Assembly (NCBI GenBank): GCA_016719785.1
Contig: JADJYJ010000030.1
Span: forward strand, 186,001 to 250,000
Direction: 5' to 3'
DNA length: 64,000 nucleotides
Origin: Candidatus Amarolinea dominans
Lineage (GTDB): Bacteria; Chloroflexota; Anaerolineae; SSC4; Amarolineaceae
The position numbers and the translations under genes were made by a program. Below the pieces are notes generated by a model. The model was given only the letters and a program-made list of their open reading frames with translations. It did not search any database and was not told the DNA's origin. Shown here in pieces: positions 56,902 through 64,000 of the stretch (position 1 is its first letter; every line of letters starts with the position of its first letter).

Positions 56902-57981
56902 ATGACCACATCGGTTCCGCTGTATCAGACGGTTTCCACCACCCCGACCGACTATTGGAACGACTCTTGTTCACTTGACGAGCTGACCTATGCCATCGGC
57001 AACGGCGCCGTGGGCGCCACGACCAATCCTCAAATTGTCCTCGCTGTGCTCAAGAAGGAAATGCACCTCTGGCGCGACCGTATCCATCAGATCATCGCCG
57101 AAAATCCAACCTGGGGCGAGCCGGAGGTTGCCTGGCGCCTAATCGAAGAGATGGCGACGCGTGGGGCCGCCCTCTTGCAGCCCGCCTGGAAGCGTCACGC
57201 GGGACGCAAGGGCCGCCTCTCCATTCAGACCAACCCGATGTTCTACCGTGACTGGGAGGCGATCGTTACCCAAGCGCGCGACTTCGACACGCTGGCGCCC
57301 AACATGCAGGTCAAGATGCCGGTCACCAAAGCCGGTATCAAGGCCATCGAAGAGTGTACGTATCATGGCGTCAACGTCAACGCGACCGTCAGCTTCACGG
57401 TGCCACAGGCTGTGGCGGTGGCCGAGGCAGTGGAGCGCGGCTTGAACCGGCGAACGGCCGAGGGCAGGGACATTCGCAGCATGGCCCCGGTCTGTACGAT
57501 CATGGTCGGCCGCACGGACGATTGGATGCAGGCGGTGACCCAGCGCGACGGCATCGAGATGGATCCGGCCTATTTGAGTTGGGCCGGCATCGCCGTTTTC
57601 AAGAAGGCCTATGGCCTGTGGCAAGCGCGCGGCTACCGGGTGCGGCTGCTGGCCGCGGCTTACCGTCACCTCGGCCACTGGTCGGAGTTCATCGGCGGCG
57701 ATGTGGTGCTGACGATTCCGTACGAATGGCAGTTGAAGATCAACGCCTCGAACATTGCCGTCAAGTCACGCATCGCAGATCCCGTGGCGCCGCACATCAT
57801 CGCCGCCCTGTACGAGAAAATTCCCGATTTCCGGCGGGCCTACGATGTGGATGGCATGACGGTCGAGGAATTCGACGCCTATGGTGCTACCGTGCGCACG
57901 CTGCGCGGGTTCATTGCCGCTGCCCACGACCTGATGGCGGTGGTGCGCGACTTCATGCTTCCCAACCCGGATGTGAAGTAA
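56902..57981 (+). CDS. Transaldolase-family protein in the inositol operon
   Basis: 359 residues from ATG 56902, with GGGAGGAG upstream. Transaldolase order is visible: AIGNGAVGATTNPQIVLAVL, then MQVKMPVTKAGIKAIEECTY with the Schiff-base Lys position (VKMP), VNATVSFTVPQAVAVAEAVE and AGIAVFKKAYGLW. The length is that of the longer transaldolase-like group. In the operon it is followed 31 bp later by iolB. Inositol breakdown needs an aldolase (IolJ) for the phosphorylated ring-opened product; this gene may fill that need, or act on another sugar. Inference from context. Confidence 0.8.
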   Translation: MTTSVPLYQTVSTTPTDYWNDSCSLDELTYAIGNGAVGATTNPQIVLAVLKKEMHLWRDRIHQIIAENPTWGEPEVAWRLIEEMATRGAALLQPAWKRHAGRKGRLSIQTNPMFYRDWEAIVTQARDFDTLAPNMQVKMPVTKAGIKAIEECTYHGVNVNATVSFTVPQAVAVAEAVERGLNRRTAEGRDIRSMAPVCTIMVGRTDDWMQAVTQRDGIEMDPAYLSWAGIAVFKKAYGLWQARGYRVRLLAAAYRHLGHWSEFIGGDVVLTIPYEWQLKINASNIAVKSRIADPVAPHIIAALYEKIPDFRRAYDVDGMTVEEFDAYGATVRTLRGFIAAAHDLMAVVRDFMLPNPDVK

Positions 57982-58012
57982 ACCAACACCAGCCTTGCAG
58001 GAGAAACGAGCG

Positions 58013-58915
58013 ATGAAACAATACCATGCCGACAACCTGGTGATCCATCCTGGTCAGGCGGCCGATCCGGATGTCATCGTCGAAGTCACGCCCGAAATCG
58101 CTGGCTGGGAGACAATTCACTTTCAAGCGCGACGCCTGCCCGTTGGCCGTACCTGGTCGTTCCAAACCGGCAACCATGAGTTGGTCCTGGTGATCTTGGG
58201 CGGCACGCTGGATGTCTCATCAGATCACGGTCAATGGTTCGGTCTGGGACGCCGCGCACATGTCTTTGCCGGACTGCCCACCGCGCTCTATCTCTCATGT
58301 CACACCTTTTTCACGGTTACGGCTGCCACCGACTGCGAGTTTGCGGTCGCCTGGGTCAAGGCCGACCAGGACTTCGCACCGCGCCTGGTGACGCCGGCCG
58401 ACGTCAGCATCGAGATTCGCGGGGGCGACCACGCCACCCGGCAGATCAACCGCATGCTGCCGCCCGGCTTCCCCTGCCAGCGCCTGGTGGTGGTGGAAGT
58501 CTACACGCCTGGCGGCAACTGGTCGAGCTATCCGCCGCACAAGCATGACGTGCAGGCGCTGGCGGCCGATGGCAGCCTGGCACAAGCCGACCTGGACGAG
58601 GTCTACTATTATAAGATGAATCGCCCGGAAGGCTATGCCCTGCAGCGCGTCTACACCGATCACAACTCGCCGCTGCACCGCGCCGGCTTCCCCATTGATG
58701 CCGCGGTCATTGCGCACGACAACGATGTGGTGCTGATCCCAGAGGGCTACCACCCGGTCTCCAGCCCGGTCGGCTACACCACCTATTATCTCAATGTGCT
58801 GGCAGGCAGCGCGCAGAGCCTGGCCGCGCAGGATGACCCGACGTTCGCCTGGGTCAAAGATTCCTATCAGTCCCTCGACCCGCGTGTACCGATCTACGAT
58901 CTCAGTCAAGACTAA
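58013..58915 (+). CDS. iolB: 5-deoxy-glucuronate isomerase
   Basis: 300 residues from ATG 58013, AGGAG upstream. Double cupin with metal ligands in SSYPPHKHDVQALA and EVYYYKMNRPEGYALQRVYT and the later IPEGYHPVSSPVGYTTYYLN, clear IolB. It converts 5-deoxy-D-glucuronate to 5-dehydro-2-deoxy-D-gluconate in myo-inositol catabolism. Between the transaldolase-like gene and iolD (25 bp). Confidence 0.93.
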   Translation: MKQYHADNLVIHPGQAADPDVIVEVTPEIAGWETIHFQARRLPVGRTWSFQTGNHELVLVILGGTLDVSSDHGQWFGLGRRAHVFAGLPTALYLSCHTFFTVTAATDCEFAVAWVKADQDFAPRLVTPADVSIEIRGGDHATRQINRMLPPGFPCQRLVVVEVYTPGGNWSSYPPHKHDVQALAADGSLAQADLDEVYYYKMNRPEGYALQRVYTDHNSPLHRAGFPIDAAVIAHDNDVVLIPEGYHPVSSPVGYTTYYLNVLAGSAQSLAAQDDPTFAWVKDSYQSLDPRVPIYDLSQD

Positions 58916-58940
58916 CGAGCACTGAAGGAGGCGCAGTGAG

Positions 58941-60908
58941 GTGACTACACAGACGATTCGCCTGACCCTGGCGCAGGCGCTGATCCGCTCCCTCAAGAAT
59001 CAATACGTCGGCCGCGACGGCGTGGAGACGCAGTTTTTTGCCGGCTGTTTCGGGATCTTCGGCCACGGTTGTGTGGCCGGCGTCGGCGAGGCGCTGCTGC
59101 AAAACCCGGACTTCCGCTATTACCAGGTGCGTAATGAACAGGGCGCGGTGCATGCCGCCACCGCGTATGCCAAGGTCAAGAACCGCCTGCAGACCTTCGC
59201 CTGCGTCACCTCCATCGGCCCGGGCGCGACCAACATGATCACCGGCGCAGCCACAGCGACCATCAACCGCCTGCCGGTGCTGCTCTTGCCGGGCGACATC
59301 TTCGCCCGCCGCAACGTGGCGCCTGTGTTGCAGCAGATCGAGTCCGCGCACAGTCAGGATTTTTCGGTCAACGACTGCTTCAAGCCGGTCAGCAAGTATT
59401 GGGACCGTCTGAACCGGCCGGATCAACTGCTGACGTCGTTGCCCGAAGCGCTGCGCGTGCTCACCAGCCCGGCCGAGACCGGCGCGGTCACCCTGGCGCT
59501 GCCGCAAGATGTGCAGACCGAGGCCTTTGATTATCCCGTCGCCTTCTTCCACCGTCGCGTCTGGCAGATCATGCGCAATCGGGCCGACCGGGCCGCGTTG
59601 CAGCAGGCGGTCGAGCTGATCCGGGCCAGCCAGAAGCCAATGATCGTCGCCGGCGGCGGCGTGATCTACGCGGATGCCACCGAGGCGCTGCGCCAGTTCG
59701 TAGATGCAACCGGCATCCCGGTGGGTGAAACGATGGCCGGCAAGGGCAGCCTGCGCTGGGATCACCCGCTGAACCTCGGCGCGATCGGCGCCACCGGGTC
59801 CCTGGCCGCGAATCGCATGGCCCGTGACGCGGACCTGGTGATCGGCATCGGCACCCGCTACAGCGACTTCACCACCGCGTCCAAGACCGCCTGGCAGAAT
59901 CCGGGTGTGACCTTCATCAACATCAACGTCACCGAGTTCGACGCGGGCAAGCATTACGGCCTGCCGGTCGTGGGCGATGCGCAGGTGACGCTGGAGGAAC
60001 TGAGCGAGATGTTGGCCGGCTATGCGGTGGCCCCGACCTACCGCGCCGAGGCGCAGCGCCTGCACGACGCCTGGGACGCCGAGGTGCAGCGTATCTACGA
60101 CATCCGCCTGGCGCCGCTGCCGAGCCAGGGCGAGTTGATTGGCGCGCTCAACGATGTGGCCGGCCCGGACGCGATCATGCTCAATGCGGCCGGCTCCATG
60201 CCTGGCGACCTGCACAAGCTGTGGCGCGCCACGCATCCCAAGAACTTCCACCTGGAGTATGGCAATAGCTGCATGGGCTACGAGATTGCCGGCGGCCTGG
60301 GCGCGAAGATGGCCGCGCCGGCGCGCGACGTTTTCGTCATCGTCGGCGACGGCAGCTATCTGATGCTCTCGTCCGAACTGGTCACCTCGGTGCAGGAAGG
60401 GGTCAAGCTGATCGTGGTGCTGTGGGACAACCACGGCTTCAAGAGCATCGGCTCGCTGAGCCGTTCGCTCGGGCTGGACGGCTTCGGCACGCGCTTCATC
60501 CGGCCTCAGGACGGTATGCTGGCCGGCGACGCGGCCGGCGACGCGGTCGAGCCGCTGCAGATTGACTTTGCCATGAACGCCCGCAGCCTGGGCTGTCACG
60601 TGATCGAATGTGTGACCCGCGCTGACTACGTGGCGGCGCTGCACGCGGCCAAAGCAGCCGACCGCACCACCGTGGTCGTCATCAAGAACGACCGCTTGCA
60701 CAGCGTGCCGGGCTACGAGAGTTGGTGGGACGTAGCCGTGCCTGAGGTCAGTGAGTTACCCTCGGTGCAAGAGGTTCGCGTGCAGTACGAAAAGATGCGG
60801 GAAATGGAACGGTTTTTCTTCCAGGGTACGGGGTCGGGCAGCGACAGCGAGCGGTTACGTGTCGCCCACGGCAGCAACACCGCCCAACGTCCTGCCCGCA
60901 CAGCATAA
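58941..60908 (+). CDS. iolD: 3D-(3,5/4)-trihydroxycyclohexane-1,2-dione hydrolase
   Basis: 655 residues from GTG 58941, GAAGGAGG upstream. Thiamine diphosphate enzyme of the acetolactate synthase fold: RNEQGAVHAATAYAKVKNRL with the catalytic Glu region, SIGPGATNMITGAATATINR, and the cofactor loop VIVGDGSYLMLSSEL to LWDNHGFKSIGSLSRSLG. It opens the inositol-derived ring to 5-deoxy-glucuronate. Follows iolB and precedes iolG, with a 13-bp repeat in the spacer. Confidence 0.94.
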   Translation: MTTQTIRLTLAQALIRSLKNQYVGRDGVETQFFAGCFGIFGHGCVAGVGEALLQNPDFRYYQVRNEQGAVHAATAYAKVKNRLQTFACVTSIGPGATNMITGAATATINRLPVLLLPGDIFARRNVAPVLQQIESAHSQDFSVNDCFKPVSKYWDRLNRPDQLLTSLPEALRVLTSPAETGAVTLALPQDVQTEAFDYPVAFFHRRVWQIMRNRADRAALQQAVELIRASQKPMIVAGGGVIYADATEALRQFVDATGIPVGETMAGKGSLRWDHPLNLGAIGATGSLAANRMARDADLVIGIGTRYSDFTTASKTAWQNPGVTFININVTEFDAGKHYGLPVVGDAQVTLEELSEMLAGYAVAPTYRAEAQRLHDAWDAEVQRIYDIRLAPLPSQGELIGALNDVAGPDAIMLNAAGSMPGDLHKLWRATHPKNFHLEYGNSCMGYEIAGGLGAKMAAPARDVFVIVGDGSYLMLSSELVTSVQEGVKLIVVLWDNHGFKSIGSLSRSLGLDGFGTRFIRPQDGMLAGDAAGDAVEPLQIDFAMNARSLGCHVIECVTRADYVAALHAAKAADRTTVVVIKNDRLHSVPGYESWWDVAVPEVSELPSVQEVRVQYEKMREMERFFFQGTGSGSDSERLRVAHGSNTAQRPARTA

Positions 60909-60972
60909 GAGGGCATCACCAGAGGGCATCACCAGAGGGCATCACTAGAGGGCATCACTAGAGGACATCACT
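60908..60972. repeat. 13-bp tandem repeat before iolG
   Basis: Five copies of AGAGGGCATCACC (later copies end CACT, the last reads AGAGGACATCACT) run directly into the iolG ATG. Each carries an AGAGG/GAGGG purine core resembling a ribosome site, the last about seven bases before ATG. Confidence 0.95.
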
Positions 60973-61998
60973 ATGGAGAAGGTGGAGAAGGTTCTGAATG
61001 TCGGTATCATCGGCGCCGGCCGCATTGGCAGGGTACACGCGGCAACCCTCGCCTACCGTATCCGGGCCGCGCGCATCCTGGCTGTCGCGGATGTCAACCT
61101 GACAGCCGCGCAGCAGGTGGCGGCGCAGTTTGGCATCCCCATGGCCACGGACGACCCGGCCGCGCTACTGGACAACAAAGACATCGAGGCCGTGCTGATC
61201 TGTTCGGTCACCGGCACGCATGCCCACTTCATTGAAGAGGCCGCGCTGGCGGGCAAGCATATCTTCTGCGAAAAACCGATCGCGCTCGACCTGGCTGCCA
61301 TTGACCAGGCGCTGGCCGCAGCCGCAAAGGCCGGTGTGAAACTGCAGATCGGTTTCAATCGCCGCTTCGACGCCAACTTCCGCCGCGTACGCCAGGCCAT
61401 CATGACGGGCGAGATTGGCACGCCCGCGCTGCTGCACATCATCAGTCGTGACCCAAGCCCGCCGCCCATCGCGTATGTCAAAACCTCTGGCGGCATGTTC
61501 CTGGACATGACCATCCACGACTTCGACATGGCGCGCTTCCTGATCGGCGCGGAGGTGGATGAGATCTACACCCTGGCTGGCATTACGGTAGATCCCGCCA
61601 TCGGTGAAGCCGGCGATGTGGATACGGCGGTGATGATGCTAAAATTCAGCAATGGCGTCATCGGCACGATTGACAACTGCCGGCGCGCAACCTACGGCTA
61701 TGATCAGCGGGTCGAGGTGTTGGGCAGCAAGGGCGCCATCAGCAGCGCGAACAACTACCCGAACGCCGCAACCCTGAGCGACGGCGCCAGCGTGCGGCGC
61801 GATCTGCCGCTGAACTTCTTCATGGATCGCTACACCGAGAGTTTCGCGTCGGAAATCGCCGCGTTCGTCGAAGCGGTGCAGCAGGATCAGCCAACGCCAG
61901 TGACGGGCCACGATGGCCGCGTGCCGGTCGTGATGGGCCTGGCCGCAGGCAAATCGCACCGCGAAGGCCGGCCGGTGAAGTTGAGCGAGATCGGGTGA
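60973..61998 (+). CDS. iolG: Inositol 2-dehydrogenase
   Basis: 341 residues. Rossmann loop VGIIGAGRIGRVHAATLAYR, active-site HIFCEKPIALDLA (Lys) and FLDMTIHDFDMARFLIGAEV (Asp-His) are canonical for IolG. It oxidises myo-inositol to 2-keto-myo-inositol, the first step of the pathway. The in-frame ATG at 60973 directly follows a tandem repeat that supplies its ribosome site. Confidence 0.93.
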   Translation: MEKVEKVLNVGIIGAGRIGRVHAATLAYRIRAARILAVADVNLTAAQQVAAQFGIPMATDDPAALLDNKDIEAVLICSVTGTHAHFIEEAALAGKHIFCEKPIALDLAAIDQALAAAAKAGVKLQIGFNRRFDANFRRVRQAIMTGEIGTPALLHIISRDPSPPPIAYVKTSGGMFLDMTIHDFDMARFLIGAEVDEIYTLAGITVDPAIGEAGDVDTAVMMLKFSNGVIGTIDNCRRATYGYDQRVEVLGSKGAISSANNYPNAATLSDGASVRRDLPLNFFMDRYTESFASEIAAFVEAVQQDQPTPVTGHDGRVPVVMGLAAGKSHREGRPVKLSEIG

Positions 61999-62029
61999 CG
62001 GAGGAGATCGGAGACCGAAAGGTAACACA

Positions 62030-62935
62030 ATGACTCGAAAAATCTCTATCGGCAATGCGCCCTGTTCGTGGGGCGTGATCGAAAACGTCGAGGGCAGCCG
62101 CGGCGGTTACGCCCAGGTGCTCGACGAGATGCAGGAGACCGGCTATCTCGGCACCGAACTGGGCGACTGGGGCTTCATGCCGACCGACCCGGTCGTGTTG
62201 GCCGGAGAGCTGGCGGCGCGCAATCTCAAGCTGCTGTCCTCATGGGTCAGCGTCAAGCTGCACGATGCTGACTGTCATGCCGCCAGCGAGGCCGACGCAG
62301 TACGTACCGCACGTCAATTGGCGACCGTCGGCGGGCCGGACTGCCTGATCGTGTTGGGCAATGATCCCTACATGGATCCCATGCGCACCTTCAACGCGGG
62401 GCGCATCCGGCCTGACCAGGGCATGAGCGAAGCGCAATGGCAAGTTTTTGCCGCAGGCGCCAATCGGGTGGCGCGGACGGTGAAGCGCGAGACCGGGCTG
62501 CGCACCGTCTTCCATCACCACATCGGCACCTGGGTCGAAACGCCGGCAGAGACGGCGCGGCTGCTGAGCATGACCGACCCTGACGTGTTGGGACTCTGCT
62601 TCGACACGGGCCATTACCGCTTCGGCGGCGGCGACCCGTTGACCGGGCTGAAGCGCCACGCCGACCGCATCTGGCATGTCCACTTCAAGGATCACGAGCC
62701 GGCGGTGGCCGCACGCGCGCGCCAGGAGGGCTGGGGCGGCGTGCAGGCGGTTGGACACGGCCTCTTCTGCGAATTGGGCAAAGGCGATATTGACTTTCCG
62801 GCGATCCTGGCCCAGCTCCGGGCGATGGACTACAGCGGTTGGATCGTCGTCGAGCAGGATGTGCTGCCGGGCATGGGCAGCCCGAAAGAGAGCGCCCGCC
62901 GCAATCGCGAGTATATCCGCAGCATCGGTCTGTAA
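62030..62935 (+). CDS. iolE: Inosose dehydratase
   Basis: 301 residues. TIM-barrel of the xylose-isomerase-like group with ISIGNAPCSWGVIENV, GYLGTELGDWGFMPTD, FHHHIGTWVETPAET, LGLCFDTGHYRFGGGDP and VHFKDHEPAVAARARQEGW, the usual IolE set with its metal-binding Glu, Asp, His residues. It dehydrates 2-keto-myo-inositol. Separated from iolG by 31 bp containing GGAGGAGATCGGAG, a piece of the GGAGATC repeat used as ribosome site. Confidence 0.9.
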   Translation: MTRKISIGNAPCSWGVIENVEGSRGGYAQVLDEMQETGYLGTELGDWGFMPTDPVVLAGELAARNLKLLSSWVSVKLHDADCHAASEADAVRTARQLATVGGPDCLIVLGNDPYMDPMRTFNAGRIRPDQGMSEAQWQVFAAGANRVARTVKRETGLRTVFHHHIGTWVETPAETARLLSMTDPDVLGLCFDTGHYRFGGGDPLTGLKRHADRIWHVHFKDHEPAVAARARQEGWGGVQAVGHGLFCELGKGDIDFPAILAQLRAMDYSGWIVVEQDVLPGMGSPKESARRNREYIRSIGL

Positions 62936-62994
62936 GTTCAACGAATGGTCATTCGGGAGCTGGCAGCCGCACTGAGAGGGGTAGAGGAGGGATC

Positions 62995-63831
62995 ATGTTA
63001 CTGGGATTTCATGGCGCGACCACGATGACGAGCGACCTGCAGACCGATGTCGCGGTTTCACGCCAGGCCGGCTATCGCGGGCTGGAACTGTGGTCAGCCA
63101 AGGTTGACATCTATCTGAAAAGCCATTCCCTGGCCGAACTGAAAGCGCTGTTCGAGGAAAACGGGGTGGCCCCGCTGAGCTTCAACGCCCTGGAGTTTGT
63201 CGGCTTTCGCGGCGACGACTATCCGAAGATTCAGAAGCGCTGCCAGGAGATGTGCGAGATTGCCGCGGCGATCCACTGCCCGCTGATCGTGGTGGTGCCC
63301 AGCCCGACCGAAGCCCGTTGGCAGCTCCCCTGGGCCGACGTGGTGGCCGAGTACGTCAGCGTGCTGCGCGATCTGTCGGACATCGCGGCGCCCTTCGGCA
63401 CCCGGCTCTCGTTCGAGTTCCTGGGCTTTGGCTGGTGTACCGTGCGCACCCCGCGCGGCGCCTGGGAGATCGTCAAACAGGTGGATCGCGCCAACGTCGG
63501 CATGACGGTGGACTGTGCGCACCTCTTTGCCGGCGGCGGCCTGCTCGCCGAGATTGACGCGCTGGATCCGGCCAGGGTCTTCGCCTTTCACCTGGATGAT
63601 GTGGAAGATACCTGCAAAGAGGCCATCACCGACAACACCCGCGTCTATCCCGGTTTGGGCGTCATCCCGCTGGACGAACTGTGCGCCCGCCTGAGCCGCA
63701 TCGGCTACAACGACACCTGCTCGATCGAGCTGTTCCGCCCGGAGTATTGGCAGTTGGATCCGCTGCACGTGGCGCAGACCTGCCGCGCCGCCGCGCTGGC
63801 CGTTCTGTCGCCGCACTTCCAGGTAGAATAG
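62995..63831 (+). CDS. IolI/IolH-like sugar isomerase (TIM barrel)
   Basis: 278 residues from ATG 62995, preceded by GGAGG; the open frame to 62839 lies inside iolE. It reads LGFHGATTMTSDLQTDVAVS, SFEFLGFGWCTVRTPRGA, VGMTVDCAHLFAGGGLLAEI, FAFHLDDVED and DTCSIELFRPEYW, the xylose-isomerase-like fold with metal ligands Glu, Asp, His, Glu. IolI interconverts inosose isomers; IolH is an uncharacterised relative. Either is possible. Sixth gene in the operon. Confidence 0.78.
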   Translation: MLLGFHGATTMTSDLQTDVAVSRQAGYRGLELWSAKVDIYLKSHSLAELKALFEENGVAPLSFNALEFVGFRGDDYPKIQKRCQEMCEIAAAIHCPLIVVVPSPTEARWQLPWADVVAEYVSVLRDLSDIAAPFGTRLSFEFLGFGWCTVRTPRGAWEIVKQVDRANVGMTVDCAHLFAGGGLLAEIDALDPARVFAFHLDDVEDTCKEAITDNTRVYPGLGVIPLDELCARLSRIGYNDTCSIELFRPEYWQLDPLHVAQTCRAAALAVLSPHFQVE

Positions 63832-63890
63832 GCCGCAGCAACGCGGCAGCTCCGGCGCCTATCCAGAGTAGCGCTGTCAGCAATGAACCC

Positions 63891-64000
63891 ATGACACAGC
63901 CAACCTCGCAGCAGCCCGCGCCGCTGACGACCACCCATGCCGATCCACCCTGGCAGGTGGTCGCGCCCTACGTGGTTACGATCCTGCTTTTTGGGTCAGC
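63891..64000 (+). CDS. Start of a membrane protein gene, cut by the window
   Basis: ATG 63891 opens a frame MTQPTSQQPAPLTTTHADPP then WQVVAPYVVTILLFGS that runs off the edge. The Pro/Thr-rich start and the beginning hydrophobic segment suggest a membrane protein, perhaps an inositol or sugar transporter given its place 59 bp after the iol genes. Too short to decide. Confidence 0.4.
   Translation, partial: MTQPTSQQPAPLTTTHADPPWQVVAPYVVTILLFGS

Overview
The window is a GC-rich bacterial chromosome segment that looks like Chloroflexota (Anaerolineae-type). This is inferred from the gene mix: secreted proteins ending in dockerin repeats but no cellulosome genes, several large GT39/YfhO-type membrane glycosyltransferases, an HpnB-type glycosyltransferase, AmaP, RadC, PdtaS/PdtaR-type signalling, and dense intergenic palindromes and short tandem repeats. 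No ribosomal or marker gene fixes the taxonomy.

Layout. 1-11.5 kb: secreted carbohydrate-active protein, DUF362 protein, zinc-ribbon membrane protein, radC, a lipoprotein, a NERD-like membrane protein, then fabF, plsX and degV on the minus strand. 11.7-16.7 kb: tRNA-Leu with a clear promoter and terminator, a secreted M28 peptidase, a YbgC-type thioesterase, and a minus-strand run amaP-scpB plus two overlapping genes that each join an XRE-type helix-turn-helix to a C-terminal Sm/Hfq-like domain. 16.8-18.1 kb: decayed transposase, Rpn-like and DUF11/RHS remnants. 18.2-25.1 kb: three membrane glycosyltransferase-type genes (one split by frameshifts). 25.4-31.2 kb: PdtaR/PdtaS two-component pair, tRNA-Pro, nth, a MITE-like element, trmJ, a class V aminotransferase. 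31.2-37 kb: hpnB, a kinase/PP2C/VWA triad resembling TerY-P systems, a Uma2 nuclease. 37-43 kb: MntA/HepT toxin-antitoxin pair, rarD, molybdopterin oxidoreductase, CPBP protease, and a decayed toxin-antitoxin patch (DUF433/DUF5615 and HigA). 43-50 kb: a large protein with an acyl-ACP-reductase-like half, a GT39 protein, an OmpR-type two-component pair and a hairpin array. 50-55 kb: a 1635-residue secreted multidomain protein. 55.1-55.75 kb: a tandem array of 105-bp structured repeats. 55.8-64 kb: rsmA (frameshifted) and a myo-inositol catabolic operon (transaldolase-family gene, iolB, iolD, iolG, iolE, an iolI/iolH-like gene) with the start of another gene at the edge.

How things work together. 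The inositol genes cover oxidation, dehydration, ring opening and isomerisation; iolC, iolJ and iolA are not in the window, and the transaldolase-family gene is the only carbon-carbon-bond enzyme present. The minus-strand VWA, phosphatase and kinase genes look like one phosphorylation-controlled stress or conflict module. The most unusual signals are the paired HTH-Sm fusion genes and the intergenic repeat biology: hairpins with variable stems but recurring TTCA/TGAA/TTTA/TAAA loops, a 105-bp array with a dispersed copy showing a compensatory stem change, and tandem repeats that carry Shine-Dalgarno-like cores or supply stop codons to neighbouring genes. Several otherwise conserved genes (yfhO-like, rsmA, the DUF433 pair, the DUF11 gene) carry frameshifts, so assembly error must be weighed against real decay.
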